Positions 36,521 through 46,559 are shown, counted from the first letter of the stretch. The stretch is 64,000 nucleotides of DNA from Dryocosmus kuriphilus (GCA_038277395.1 CM076196.1:26729260-26793259), one strand, 5' to 3'. Numbers and translations are program-made. The notes: generated by a model from the sequence alone, not told the origin.

Positions 36521-37026
36521 TAGTATAAAAGGAAGAATGGAGTTTCCTTTTTTAATTTACTTAACGTCTGGGAACATAGATAAAGGTGAGAAATGCGACA
36601 CTTCCAGACCAGATTAAATTTTCAAAGGTGATTTAATTCATGACGTTTCGTCAACAATATTGTTGACCTCTTCAGAGTACAAAGGTTATGGATTAAAATT
36701 TGGAGTCAACCATGATATTCTCAAGTTAAAATGTGTAGTTAACAGTACATGAGAGAAGATGAGTGTTTATAAAATTTTAAAAATTTGGAGAAGATTCAAG
36801 AACATTTCAGCTTCAGTTTGTAAAGAAATTTGAAGGAAATTAATCCATAGAGAAAATCAACCTTAAAGTGTGATGTGATAATTAAGTATAAGTTCCATTT
36901 TTATTAAATATCCTGAATAATATCATTATAAAAACTTCGGATAGAGAAATAAGTTTAAATTAATCATTTTGAAGAGACAAGGTACAAAGGTACCGAGTCG
37001 TCAAGATGGCTTTTACATGTACTAAA
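36521..37026 (-). repeat. PLE-2 5' pseudo-LTR, intronless
   Basis: Same sequence as 33069-33833 with both intron-like segments precisely missing (GGAT/TAAAATTTGG and ATCAAC/CTTAAAG junctions). Confidence 0.88.
36638..36680 (-). ncRNA. Hammerhead ribozyme motif, PLE-2 5' pseudo-LTR
   Basis: Same as 33186-33228 but with the canonical GAAACGUC: core GAA, self-complementary stem III ACGU without loop, cleavage after GUC. Stem I pairing is weak by eye. Confidence 0.7.
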
Positions 37027-37049
37027 TTGGTATAAAGGATGTGAAAACA

Positions 37050-38440
37050 AAAAAATCTAAAAAGGAAAATTTATACTCCTGAAGCTTTGAAGTATACGAT
37101 TCAAGCTTACACTGCAAGCAAATCACTTTCAATCAGGACCGTTGCTAGAACTTATGGTATCCCACCAGGAACGCTTGCAAGGAAAGTGAATAATCCAACT
37201 ACTTAAGATAAAAAAAGTGGTCCAAAAACAGTGCTTAATTCTGATGAGGAAGGAAATATTGAAAGGTGGATACTTGACAGGGCTGCGATGGGCTTTCCTG
37301 TAACCAAGGATGACCTTTTAAACGCAGTAGAAAAGTATGTGACGTCATCTAATAAAGATAATCCTTTTATTAATAATCGACCAGGAAGACACTGGTACGA
37401 GGGTTTTATGAGACGTCACCCTAGGGTAAACATAAGAACGCCACAGCACTTGTGTCACAGAAGAGCAGAAGTCACAAGAGAAGATCTGCAAGAATGGTTC
37501 AGTGAACAAGAAGGATATTTAAGTTCCAAAAATTTGTTAAGTATCTCTTCTAGTCGTATTTTTAACTGTGATGAAACGAATGTTGCATTGTGCCCAAAAT
37601 CTAGTAAAATTTTAACGAAAAAAGGAAGTTTAACAGCATATAAAATAACTGACGATATCAAAGAGGGTATCACAGTTTTATTTATGTACAGCGCAGCAGG
37701 GACTCGAGCCCCACCAATGATAATGTTCCCATATAAAGAGAACTTACCAAAAAACATAATTGCCAATATTCCAAAAGGTTGGGGCATTGGAATTTCAGAT
37801 AATGGGTGGATGACCCTTCAAACATTTTATAAATATATAACTAATGTATTCTATCCTTGGCTGGTTCAAGAAAATATTGAGTTTCCTGTTATAATTTATT
37901 TAGATAATCATTCATCTCATCTCACTATGCCTTTGGTAAAGTTCTGTCGGGAAAAGAAAATAGAACTTATTGGTCTTTGTCTTTACCCGAACTCAACTCA
38001 TATTATGCAGCCGCTTGATATTGCCTTTTTCCACACTTTCAAAGAGGCTTGGAAAAAAATTGTGCCTAAATGGAAAAATGAAAACAACAAAAAACAGTTG
38101 AAAAAAGAAGATGTTGGTCTGCTACTAAAAATAGCACTCGAGTCTATTCCAGAAGAAAATATAATGAGAAATGGCTTTAGAGCATGCGGTTTAGTGCCCT
38201 TTAACCCCAAAGCTGTAGATTATAACATCTTGAGTAAAAGAAAATCAAAAGAACCTGTATCTCTAGAAAATGGTGAGAACAGCGATCAACATTTACAGAA
38301 GTTTGAAGCTAATGTAAAACAAATGTCAGATCATTTACTGCAAGAGTTTGAAAATGATTCAACAACTGGTTTATGGACAGGAAGTTTAGAAAACAAAGCT
38401 TTGTTTGAATATTGGTTAAGATTGCAACCTTCGAAAACTG
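37050..38440 (+). pseudogene. pogo/Tigger transposase: HTH and DDE_1 domain
   Basis: From about 37062 the frame reads YTPEALKYTIQAYTASKSLS and RTVARTYGIPPGTLARKV, a psq-type helix-turn-helix. After an in-frame TAA (37204-37206) it continues through GPKTVL into 404 residues: a CENP-B-like second DNA-binding region with RPGRHWYEGFMRRHP, then the catalytic triad in FNCDETNV (Asp at residue 114 counted from 37231), IIYLDNHSSH (Asp 225) and IMQPLDIAFFHTF (Asp 263). This is the DDE_1 endonuclease of pogo/Tigger transposases, which cuts at its TIRs and inserts at TA. The exon ends at 38440 with donor GTTAGC, in phase with the next block at 38782. The TAA and the PLE insertion make it inactive. Confidence 0.9.
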
Positions 38441-38781
38441 GTTAGCATTCGTGTTACTATTTCACTTGTATGTGTTTGTGTCGTCCACACTTAATTGTAA
38501 GAAAAATTCGTTTCAATGATCTTGGTGAACAATTTTTTATTATCAAAACACACATATTCTTTTGATAACAAGGAATTGTTTACCAAGATCAGTAAAACAA
38601 ATTTTTATTAGTTTTTACTTCGTCACAATTAACTTATTTCAATTTATTTTTTGTATATTTTCATATAACTTGATTTTAAATACATAATCAATTTTGACAA
38701 TAAGAAATCAATTTTAAATTAGTGTATTAGATTTTTCATCTGTTAATTAACTATAGAATTTTTTTACATATTAATATTTAG

Positions 38782-39237
38782 AAAAGTTGAGAACAAAACC
38801 TACGAACAAGGATAACATCGAACTAGTTGATTATCATGAATCGAATAAAGAAAGTGATACTACCTTAAATGATCATGACTCTTCATCTCAAAGAAATGAA
38901 TTGGAATTTCCAGTCAATTGTAACAGTGAATTAACAGTATGTACAAAAGATAGTAACACAGAGAATGTAGTTTATGAAGAAACCGCATTAACTGAAAACA
39001 CCATTCAAGAAAGTATTCCTTCAGACCACAGTATTGAAACTTTAGCAAACGCTGTTCTAGCAGAATCTATGATTGAAATCATTAATGTATCAGACGTAAC
39101 TTCTCAAGAAAATATGCCAATTAAACTTGTAAATAATAAAGATTTATCTGATGCTATAATGAATGCAAAAATCACATATGTTGTTGATACATTGGATCTT
39201 GTCGGAGAAGCAACTTCAGATTTGTGCACTCAAAAAG
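38782..39237 (+). pseudogene. pogo transposase, acidic C-terminal exon
   Basis: The exon follows acceptor TATTTAG and joins in phase with 38440 (split Glu codon). It encodes about 150 residues rich in Asp, Glu, Ser, Thr and Asn without a known domain, and ends at donor GTATAC (39238). Function of this tail is unknown; similar low-complexity acidic tails follow the catalytic domain in many Tigger-type transposases. Confidence 0.65.
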
Positions 39238-39319
39238 GTATACTAGTATCGATACAATTTATTACATGTTTCCTAAAAAATAAATCTAAATCTAAAACTA
39301 ACTATATAAATTTTTACAG

Positions 39320-39511
39320 ATAACCACTTCTATCAACCTGAAACTCATAATGTAGATGCATCTTTCAATGAAAACGTACAGGAAAATTGCAGTACGCTTG
39401 CTAATTTAGACCCACCAATAATTGAAAAAGGCAAAGAAAACTGCGGTATTCTTGCCAACTTATCTATAATTCAACAAACTAGAGATAATTGCAATGAATT
39501 TGTTCCCAAAG
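39320..39511 (+). pseudogene. pogo transposase exon, first of a duplicated pair
   Basis: A 192-base exon (acceptor TTTTTACAG, donor GTTTGT) reading DNHFYQPETHNVDASFNENV and onwards. It is phase-compatible with 39237 and is repeated 289 bases downstream. Confidence 0.65.
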
Positions 39512-39608
39512 GTTTGTAAAAAAGAAAAAAGTAAGAAAATTCTGTATAGGTTTTATATGCTATTGAAAATAAATCTAAATCTAAAACTAACTATTTACAT
39601 TTTTACAG

Positions 39609-39800
39609 ATAACCACTTCTATCAACCTGAAACTCATAATGTAGATGCATCTTTCAATGAAAACGTACAGGAAAATTGCAGTACGCTTGCTAATTTAGAC
39701 CCACCAATAAGTGAAAAAGGCAAAGAAAATTGCGGTATTCTTGCCAACTTGTCTGTAATTCAACAAACTAGAGATAATTGCAATGAATTTGTTCCCAAAG
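39609..39800 (+). pseudogene. pogo transposase exon, second of a duplicated pair
   Basis: Near-identical copy of 39320-39511 with the same splice-site context; both preserve reading phase, so either or both could be included in a transcript. The flanking intron ends are duplicated as well. Confidence 0.65.
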
Positions 39801-39879
39801 GTTTGTAAAAAGGAAAAAAAGTAAGGAAATTCTGTATAGATTTTATATGCTATAAACTCAACATATTTTATTTCCATAG

Positions 39880-40145
39880 GGAAAGAAATTCAATATGAAA
39901 GTTTTCAAAATGCTTTCACATTACCAACTAATTACCTGCCAAAAAGAAAAAGGATTAAAGTGGAAGCTTTCGGCAAAGCAAAATTACCAGCAGCTGGAAC
40001 TTCTGACGCTTGGTTTCAATTACAATTGGAAAAAGAGAAAAAACAAAAATTAAAAGAAGAAAAACTAGCCGAAAAGAAAAAATTACAAGAAGAAAAGAAG
40101 AAATTAGCTAAGGAAAAAAAAAATTTTACAAGAGAAAATGAATGA
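39880..40145 (+). pseudogene. pogo transposase, last exon (basic coiled-coil tail)
   Basis: Follows acceptor TTTCCATAG and is in phase with 39800. It reads ALPTNYLPKRKRIKVEAFG-like sequence (observed FTLPTNYLPKRKRIKVEAFG) followed by a long Lys/Glu heptad-like stretch ending in TGA at 40143-40145. The KRKR patch could be a nuclear localisation signal and the Lys/Glu tail a coiled coil. The final exon lies before AT-rich 3' sequence with an AATAAA at about 40287. Confidence 0.6.
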
Positions 40146-40324
40146 GATTCAGAGAAAGATAAAGCAAGAATCAAACTAAATTATTCAAGTCATGTTCTAT
40201 TATAAATTCTGTTATTATTTTTTTGGAATTATATGTAACTTTTTTTTGTTGTCAACTTTCTTTTGTACATATCTGCGGTGAATATGAATAAAGTTTACCT
40301 AATTCATGCAATTTATTTGTTATT

Positions 40325-40600
40325 TTCTTATGTCTCATAATATGGCCATTCTCTATGAGACACACGGACAAAGCTTTTTTATCATGTCTCATAATACGGA
40401 CGTCAAAGTAACTGCGACTTTCAATTAATTACATAATTTTTTTAACTCTTTTCATAAAACAAGAGTTTCGTTATCATTCTAGAAGCATAAAGCCAGATAT
40501 ATGTACAAAAATTTCACCTTCATTCAGTTCTAATCATTTTTAAAAATCGAAAACCTCTGTGGAGCATTGGAACACTGTCTCATAATAAGGCCGTTTACCT
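40325..40600. repeat. Subterminal repeats and right TIR of the pogo element
   Basis: GTCTCATAATA followed by GG occurs three times: about 40331 (TGGCC), 40384 (CGGAC) and 40578 (AGGCC, the TIR itself); an inverted ATGAGACA copy lies near 40356. Left end carries the same words once inverted (32221-32255). These are plausible transposase-binding sites. Confidence 0.6.
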
Positions 40601-40630
40601 TATTTCGATCAGGATGCGTAATGTATAAGA
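40601..40630 (+). pseudogene. LINE relic, piece 4 (short)
   Basis: Directly after the pogo element's right TA, the frame reads LFRSGCVMYKM, matching the segment that follows ...KKWNLTI.. in insect LINEs (...VFRKGG...). It shows that the pogo element sits inside the LINE. Confidence 0.55.
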
Positions 40631-40667
40631 TGACCATTTTTCAATTTACTGATCATTGTAATTTATT

Positions 40668-40716
40668 AAAACCTATCGAGCTTTCGTTCCTCGACGAGGA
40701 ACCTCATCAGGATAAA
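40668..40716 (-). ncRNA. Hammerhead ribozyme motif, left arm of palindromic element
   Basis: Minus strand: CUGAUGA, stem II GUUCCUC/GAGGAAC around GUC, GAAA, stem III AGCU with CGAU loop; the closing strand is AGGU instead of AGCU, so stem III has one mismatch. Confidence 0.65.
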
Positions 40717-41147
40717 ATTATACATGCTCATCTCGGCAAAAAGAACGCCGACTACAACGCAGTTTGTTGATCACATTTAACGTTAAATAGTCATAAAACC
40801 ATTTTATTTTTTAAAAACTGAGAAAGATCATCTTCCCCAAGTAAAAATTTAAATATAATAATGATAAAAAGACCAACATCGTGGTCTGTAAAGCAATGGA
40901 ACACTTCATTTAGAGAAGGTATGTTTTACGGAAACATTAAGGAATGTTTTTAACATCGCTTCACAGACCACGATGTTGGTCTTTTTATTATTATTATACT
41001 TAAATATTTACTTGAGGAAGATGATTTTTCTAAGTTTTTAAAAAATAAAATGGTTTTATAACTATTTAATGTTAAATATATGATCAACAAACTGCTCTGC
41101 ATTGTAGTCGGCGTTCTTTTTGTCAAGATGAAGTGTCCATGTATAAT

Positions 41148-41196
41148 TTTATCCTGATGAAGTTCCTCGTCGAGGAACGAAAGCTCGATAGCTTTT
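41148..41196 (+). ncRNA. Hammerhead ribozyme motif, right arm of palindromic element
   Basis: CTGATGA (41154-41160), seven-pair stem II GUUCCUC/GAGGAAC, GAAA (41179-41182), four-pair stem III AGCU-CGAU-AGCU, then UU at the predicted cleavage position. Stem I pairing is not obvious, so activity is uncertain. Confidence 0.68.
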
Positions 41197-41236
41197 AATA
41201 AATCACAACGATCAGTAAATCGAAAAATCATTACGG

Positions 41237-41690
41237 TTAAACAAAAATAGAAAAAAAAGCAAAAGAAGATGGTACTATGTGGGAGAACAAATTGAAGTGG
41301 TAAAGCTCTATATCTTGGACACTTGTTAACCTCAAGTTTATCATTGAATATTCACCTAAAAGAAAGACTGATTGCAATCAGCATTATTAAAATACGGGAA
41401 TCGTTTTCAATGCAGTTTCAAGAGCAATCTGCTACGCACTCATTCTTAAGGCTTTCTATAAAAAGAGTGTTTGCATTACCACAATATACTCCTAACTATG
41501 TTTATCGAAAGTTGCCAGAATATGTTTCAGTATACACAAAAACTACATGTAAATTACACGTTAGGTGTTCTGAATTTAGCGGACATTATCGAAAATAGTA
41601 GCGAAAGAAATAATAAGAAAAGGTATCGTAGTTTAAAGAATGGAAAGCGATTGGAGAAGAAATTAGGAAACAATAATGTTGAAACTTGAA
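41237..41690 (+). pseudogene. LINE relic, piece 5 (thumb and C-terminal region)
   Basis: The frame reads WYYVGEQIEVVK, then LTSSLSLNIHLKERLIA, then VFALPQYTPNYVYRKLPEYV, and after one frameshift KLHVNYTLGVLNLADII. These match the region downstream of the palm in insect non-LTR elements (Y.GE.IE.V..F.YLG..LTS.LS...H; LP..TPNY). The fragment ends near a TGA at about 41689. Clade assignment (Jockey/I-like) is tentative. Confidence 0.75.
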
Positions 41691-42347
41691 AAACAGTTTA
41701 TCAAAGAATGAGAATGCAGAAGGTTTATAATTACAGAAGGAAGATATCGGTAATAAAATATAGACCGAGAAATGAAAAAAAGTCGCTATCTATCTATATA
41801 AATCTGCCACTCTGAAAATTTTCAAAAATAAAAAAATACCGTTTACAATAGATACGCGTACACCGTCGATAAAGCAAACTCGAAACCACGAGGGAAAGGA
41901 GTCTTTACTGCCATCGCCCGTTGAAATCGCGCACCACCGAATACCCAACAACACCCATACTCGACAATGCAAAATCCACCTTCGGTCTCCTTGATAAAAA
42001 GCGATTCCCATGCTCGATAATTCCATCCCTTCGCTTTACCGACCAAAACTAAAGGATACGAAGCCGCAAGTAGCGCTCTTTCCTGCACTTTATTCCGAGC
42101 TTCGAAATTAACTTTTATCAATTTGTTATTACATTCTTATAACAGACAGAAAAAAACCAAGTGTACTTTACCCAGATTTAAGGATAAAGTTTATCTGCAA
42201 CAAACATTACCTTCACGTGGGTAATGTTTACCTACAAAATTGGGTATGGTTACCATATCAACTAAATTGTATCTTCTTTTGTTTCGATCCAATTTTACCC
42301 ACTTGATTCGAAACAAATTACTAGTTTTGTTTTTTCGTAGTAAGGAA
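41691..42347. other. Unassigned stretch after the LINE
   Basis: Starts with AT-rich sequence; 41840-42110 is more GC-balanced and has a 92-codon minus-strand frame (41843-42121) with no family I recognise. Codon-like bias is weak and no splice or start context supports a gene. Confidence 0.3.
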
Positions 42348-42368
42348 TGTCATCGATGATCGATGACA
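42348..42368. repeat. Perfect 10-bp inverted repeat
   Basis: TGTCATCGAT-G-ATCGATGACA, a perfect palindrome with a one-base centre. Could be a protein-binding site or transposon relic; no context decides. Confidence 0.85.
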
Positions 42369-43949
42369 TGGTGGCAGTCGGTACTATTGGGGCTGAAGTG
42401 ATGATAACAATGGAATCCTTTAAACCTGCGAAACTTTGATGTTAAAGCAGTGAAACAGAAGGGAACTTATCTGGAGAACGAATATCCGATCGGGGTTCCC
42501 TCTGACCCTGGCCTGACACTTCTCGCACAAGGTTACATTTAAGAAATAAGATAAGGTATCCTGCTCAGAGGATAACGTGTCAAAAAAAGAAGGGTTAAAA
42601 TTGCTAGCTATTAATAATATTACCAGACTTCTCAATATGTCAAACCATGTATATCTCATCAGATCACTTGATTGGATTACAAAAATGTGTCTGTGACTGA
42701 TGACATAAACAAAAATCCAACTAAGAAAATGTCTTCGACTGGTCTGTACCATCTTAATTCTGAGGTACAACTTTTTTTTACTATGATGAAATATGAATAT
42801 TATCTCTAAGATTGAGTCTAGATTTATATTCTCTTATTTGTGCTTTCTGTTCAATTTACTGAACTGACTGTGCTGCCATTCTCACTGAAATTAAATTTCA
42901 ACCTCCCATAAAGATTCCAAGTGATAACTGTTGCAGTAAATAGATAAAGAATATTGCTTTTATTTTCATACGTGTGATACATATCAATGCAGGGCCAATA
43001 CTAAGTATGATACGAAATTCAAAAATTAGACTCTGATAAATGATATTTCAAGTGTTTGAGATTGTCGTATCAAATTTTGCCAAAATCTTTTAAACTTGTG
43101 CATGTAATCTTCCTATTCTTCAATTCGCGAAGTGCGTGAAGAAATATTTTTTATTTCCTTTGGTAGCGTGTCACTGATTACAGATTATGCATCATTACGG
43201 TTAAGTGTGATAAGGGGAAAGAAAGAATAAAATCCACAAATTTTTAGAATCGCATATCTTGTAAACGTTAAATACAACATAGCCACTGATTCTTAGAACA
43301 TACGCTTCCTTTCAATTTTTTACTATGTACTACTAGATACTACAAATGGACTAGTAATTAGATTTGCCAATTTCACCGGTGCTTTTGACCCATATTTATT
43401 CGGTTTGTTGGCAAATAGAGTTTATATTTGTATTTAAACATTTTGTCGGCAGTGCTCATTGCTCATTGCTCATACTAAAGTCAATGTTTGGCTCCATTGG
43501 CAAATACTCTTCTCAAATAATAAAACATTTGCTTACAAGTGGTGCGGTCATTCGCAGATATGCATTCCCTCGATTGGGAATATTTCAAAGAGAATTGACA
43601 ACGGGCCAATTTTTATTTTAGGAATAATATAAAATTGTGTTAGTCCGTAATTGAAACTATAATAAAGAAAACCTTTCGAGTGGTAAAAAAAAACGGTTTT
43701 AACCATACCCGTAAATTACCAAATATATGTCAGTACGAACAGTGTTTTCTAACGTTGAAAATGACTCGATTATTATTATATTTATTATTATATTATATAT
43801 TATAATGCGAAATTAGCTTAAGCTTTTTTTAGGCTATTTATGCTTTTTGATGTTAAATTGGGTATGTATTTGATGAAATATGAAAGTTTTTAGTTATACC
43901 GAATTTTGAGTAATTATGCGATTATTCGTTTCGCATTAAATGAATTATT
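42369..43949. other. Unassigned AT-rich stretch
   Basis: Two frames of 85-116 codons (42420-42770 minus, 43364-43621 plus) resemble nothing I know. The right part may be the 3' non-coding region of the minus-strand PLE relic beginning at 43950. Confidence 0.3.
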
Positions 43950-44374
43950 ATTATGTTTTGTGAACATTAAACTTTTTCTTAATATAATTCATCTCTAAAA
44001 TAATTCTTCTTCAGTAATTTTCAGTTCTTTCCAAAATAATCATGTTCTCAAAATCAAATCTACGATCTTCGTACCAAGTGTGTTTTTTCACTGTCGTCCA
44101 TTTGTTTCATGATTTATAAACGTCCTTAGTGTGTTCTTTCATTCGCATGTAGATGGGTCTCTTGACATGTTATTTTTAGGACTGGGGTCTTTTTTTTTTA
44201 ATTAAAAAGTGGGGTCAGATCATTGATAGTATGGAAGGCAGATTTCATGTTGAAGGATTTGAGAAACTTTGATTCTTCTGCTGTGTTTTGATTGGTTGTT
44301 TCATTGTGTGTATGTCCTCTATGCAAAGTTACTTGGGCCGTTTGACTATGTCATTTTTCAGATTTTTCTGCTTT
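43950..44374 (-). pseudogene. PLE-5 relic, linker and GIY-YIG endonuclease
   Basis: Minus-strand translation gives RPIYMRMKEHTKDVYKS, then KHTWYEDRRFDFENMIILER and RRIILEMNYIKK, a typical PLE GIY-YIG C-terminus (compare R...R.KEH..., H...HRFDFE...IL, ILE..YIKK) with stops and frameshifts. The YIG box itself is not readable. At 44374 it is interrupted by the 15-bp repeat and the 351-bp array. The linker ITHILKAEKSEK reads into the right part of the relic when the array is skipped. Confidence 0.72.
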
Positions 44375-44389
44375 AAGTATATGTGTAAT
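44375..44389. repeat. 15-bp flanking direct repeat of the ribozyme array, left
   Basis: AAGTATATGTGTAAT, repeated exactly at 47542-47556 at the other end of the array: a target-site duplication. Confidence 0.85.
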
Positions 44390-44451
44390 GTACGATGTGT
44401 CAAAGTTATTTGAGTATAGGTCAATTGGAATAATCAAAGCAAATTTTGAAT

Positions 44452-44492
44452 TTGATACGTTTCGACCGTTTTGTTGGTCCTCTTCAGTCAAT
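44452..44492 (-). ncRNA. Hammerhead ribozyme, array unit 1
   Basis: Sense strand: stem I UUGA, CUGAAGA, stem II GACC/GGUC around AACAAAAC, GAA, stem III ACGU, A (cleavage GUA), stem I UCAA. Confidence 0.82.
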
Positions 44493-44803
44493 AAAATTGT
44501 ATTGCTTTTAGTTTTTGTTTTATGTGTAGTGGAATCACACCGTCCTTCCTGCATCGTAGTAGAAAAAATCTTCTGGTTGATGATGGTGGCCTTTTTCACA
44601 TTCAATTTTGAACATTCTTTAAGTAGTGATGAATAATAACTTCCATAGAAAATTGAAATAGCTGTGAAGAATCCCCAAAGTCGGGTGGTGTTTATAAAAT
44701 TCATCATAGATTCGTGTTTTTAGTCTCGACCTTCAATGTATGTACGAAGTGTCAAAGTCATTTGAGTATAGGTCAATTGGAATAATCAAAGCAAATTTTG
44801 AAT

Positions 44804-44844
44804 TTGATACATTTCGACCGTTTTGTTGGTCCTCTTCAGTCAAT
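44804..44844 (-). ncRNA. Hammerhead ribozyme, array unit 2
   Basis: As unit 1 but stem III is AUGU, still self-pairing through G-U wobbles. Confidence 0.8.
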
Positions 44845-45154
44845 CAAATTTTATTTCTCTTAGTTTTTGTTTTATGTGTAGTGGAATCACACCGTTCTTC
44901 CTGCACCGTAGTAGAAAAATCTTCTGGTTGATGATCGTGGCCTTTTTCACATTCAACTTTGACCATTGCTTAAATAGTGATGAATAATAACTTCCATAGA
45001 AAATTGAAATAGCTGTGAAGAATCCCCAAAGTCGGGTGGTGTTTATAAAATTCATCATAGATTCGTGTTTTTAGTCTCGACCTTCAATGTATGTACGAAG
45101 TGTCAAAGTAATTTGAGTATAGGTCAATTGGAATAATCAAAGCAAATTTTGAAT

Positions 45155-45195
45155 TTGATACGTTTCGACCGTTTTGTTGGTCCTCTTCAGTCAAT
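45155..45195 (-). ncRNA. Hammerhead ribozyme, array unit 3
   Basis: As unit 1 (stem III ACGU). Confidence 0.82.
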
Positions 45196-45505
45196 AAAAT
45201 TTTATTGCTTTTAGTTTTTGTTTTATGTGTAGTAGAATCACACCGTCCTTCCTGCACCGTAGTAGAAAAATCTTCTGGTTGATGATCGTGGCCTTTTTCA
45301 CATTCAACTTTGACCATTGCTTAAATAGTGATGAATAATAACTTCCATAGAAAATTGAAATAGCTGTGAAGAATCCCCAAAGTCGGGTGGTGTTTATAAA
45401 ATTCATCATAGATTCGTGTTTTTAGTCTCGACCTTCAATGTATGTACGAAGTGTCAAAGTCATTTGAGTATAGGTCAATTGGAATAATCAAAGCAAATTT
45501 TGAAT

Positions 45506-45546
45506 TTGATACATTTCGACCGTTTTGTTGGTCCTCTTCAGTCAAT
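45506..45546 (-). ncRNA. Hammerhead ribozyme, array unit 4
   Basis: Core as unit 2 (stem III AUGU). Confidence 0.8.
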
Positions 45547-45856
45547 AAAATTTTATTTCTCTTAGTTTTTGTTTTATGTGTAGTGGAATCACACCGTTCT
45601 TCCTGCACCGTAGTAGAAAAATCTTCTGGTTGATGATCGTGGCCTTTTTCACATTCAACTTTGACCATTGCTTAAATAGTGATGAATAATAACTTCCATA
45701 GAAAATTGAAATAGCTGTGAAGAATCCCCAAAGTCGGGTGGTGTTTATAAAATTCATCATAGATTCGTGTTTTTAGTCTCGACCTTCAATGTATGTACGA
45801 AGTGTCAAAGTCATTTGAGTATAGGTCAATTGGAATAAGCAAAGCAAATTTTGAAT

Positions 45857-45897
45857 TTGATACGTTTCGACCGTTTTGTTGGTCCTCTTCAGTCAAT
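45857..45897 (-). ncRNA. Hammerhead ribozyme, array unit 5
   Basis: As unit 1 (stem III ACGU). Confidence 0.82.
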
Positions 45898-46208
45898 AAA
45901 ATTTTATTGCTTTTAGTTTTTGTTTTATGTGTAGTAGAATCACACCGTCCTTCCTGCACCGTAGTAGAAAAATCTTCTGGTTGATGATCGTGGCCTTTTT
46001 CACATTCAACTTTGACCATTGCTTAAATAGTGATGAATAATAACTTCCATAGAAAATTGAAATAGCTGTGAAGAATCCCCAAAGTCGGGGTGGTGTTTAT
46101 AAAATTCATCATAGATTCGTGTTTTTAGTCTCGACCTTCAATGCATGTACGAAGTGTCAAAGTCATTTGAGTATAGGTCAATTGGAATAATCAAAGCAAA
46201 TTTTGAAT

Positions 46209-46249
46209 TTGATACATTTCGACCGTTTTGTTGGTCCTCTTCAGTCAAT
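46209..46249 (-). ncRNA. Hammerhead ribozyme, array unit 6
   Basis: Core as unit 2 (stem III AUGU). Confidence 0.8.
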
Positions 46250-46559
46250 AAAATTTTATTTCTCTTAGTTTTTGTTTTATGTGTAGTGGAATCACACCGT
46301 TCTTCCTGCATCGTAGTAGAAAAATGTTCTGGTTGATGATAGTGGCCTTTTTCACATTCAATTTTGACTATTCTTTAAATAGTGATGAATAATAACTTCC
46401 ATAGAGAATTGAAATAGCTGGGAAGAATCCCCAAAGTCGGGTAGTGTTTATAAAATTCATCATAGATTGGTGTTTTTAGTCTCAACCTTCAATGTATGTA
46501 CGATGTGTCAAAGTCATTTGAGTATAGGTCAATTGGAATAATCAAAGCAAATTTTGAAT

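Larger units (their letters stand above)
33069..37026 (-). mobile_element. Penelope-like element PLE-2, nearly complete, minus strand
   Basis: The element has direct terminal repeats (pseudo-LTRs) at 33069-33833 and 36521-37026 and one coding region on the minus strand for an RT plus GIY-YIG protein, broken by a single-base frameshift. It is inserted in the pogo transposase gene. Target duplication is uncertain because the repeat itself begins with GTATAAAA, close to the GTATAAAG in the right flank. Both terminal repeats carry a hammerhead ribozyme on the coding strand. Confidence 0.9.
32213..40600 (+). mobile_element. pogo/Tigger-type DNA transposon with PLE-2 inserted
   Basis: The ends AGGTAAAAGGCCATATTATG (32213) and, on the other strand, AGGTAAACGGCCTTATTATG (ending at 40600) form ~30-bp TIRs flanked by TA on both sides (32211-32212, 40601-40602), as expected for Tc1/mariner-superfamily elements. 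The element sits in the LINE relic. It encodes a multi-exon transposase with a psq-type helix-turn-helix and a DDE_1 catalytic domain (DDD). PLE-2 (33069-37026) is nested between the first and second coding blocks. Confidence 0.9.
40631..41236. mobile_element. Palindromic element with a hammerhead motif in each arm
   Basis: Left arm (about 40631-40900) and right arm (about 40958-41236) are inverted copies of each other over ~270 bases with some divergence, around a ~57-base spacer. It interrupts the LINE relic between pieces 4 and 5. No coding capacity beyond chance frames. A diverged single arm occurs at 51505-51680, so this is a family. The hammerhead suggests descent from a PLE terminal region or a retrozyme rather than a cut-and-paste MITE. 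Confidence 0.78.

Noticed and set aside
37240..37270. CTGATGAG followed by GAAA in the pogo transposase gene
   Set aside because: It is coding sequence; the intervening bases form no stem II and there is no stem III.
42420..42770. 116-codon minus-strand frame
   Set aside because: No motif, no supporting start context, no neighbour relation; left as unassigned.
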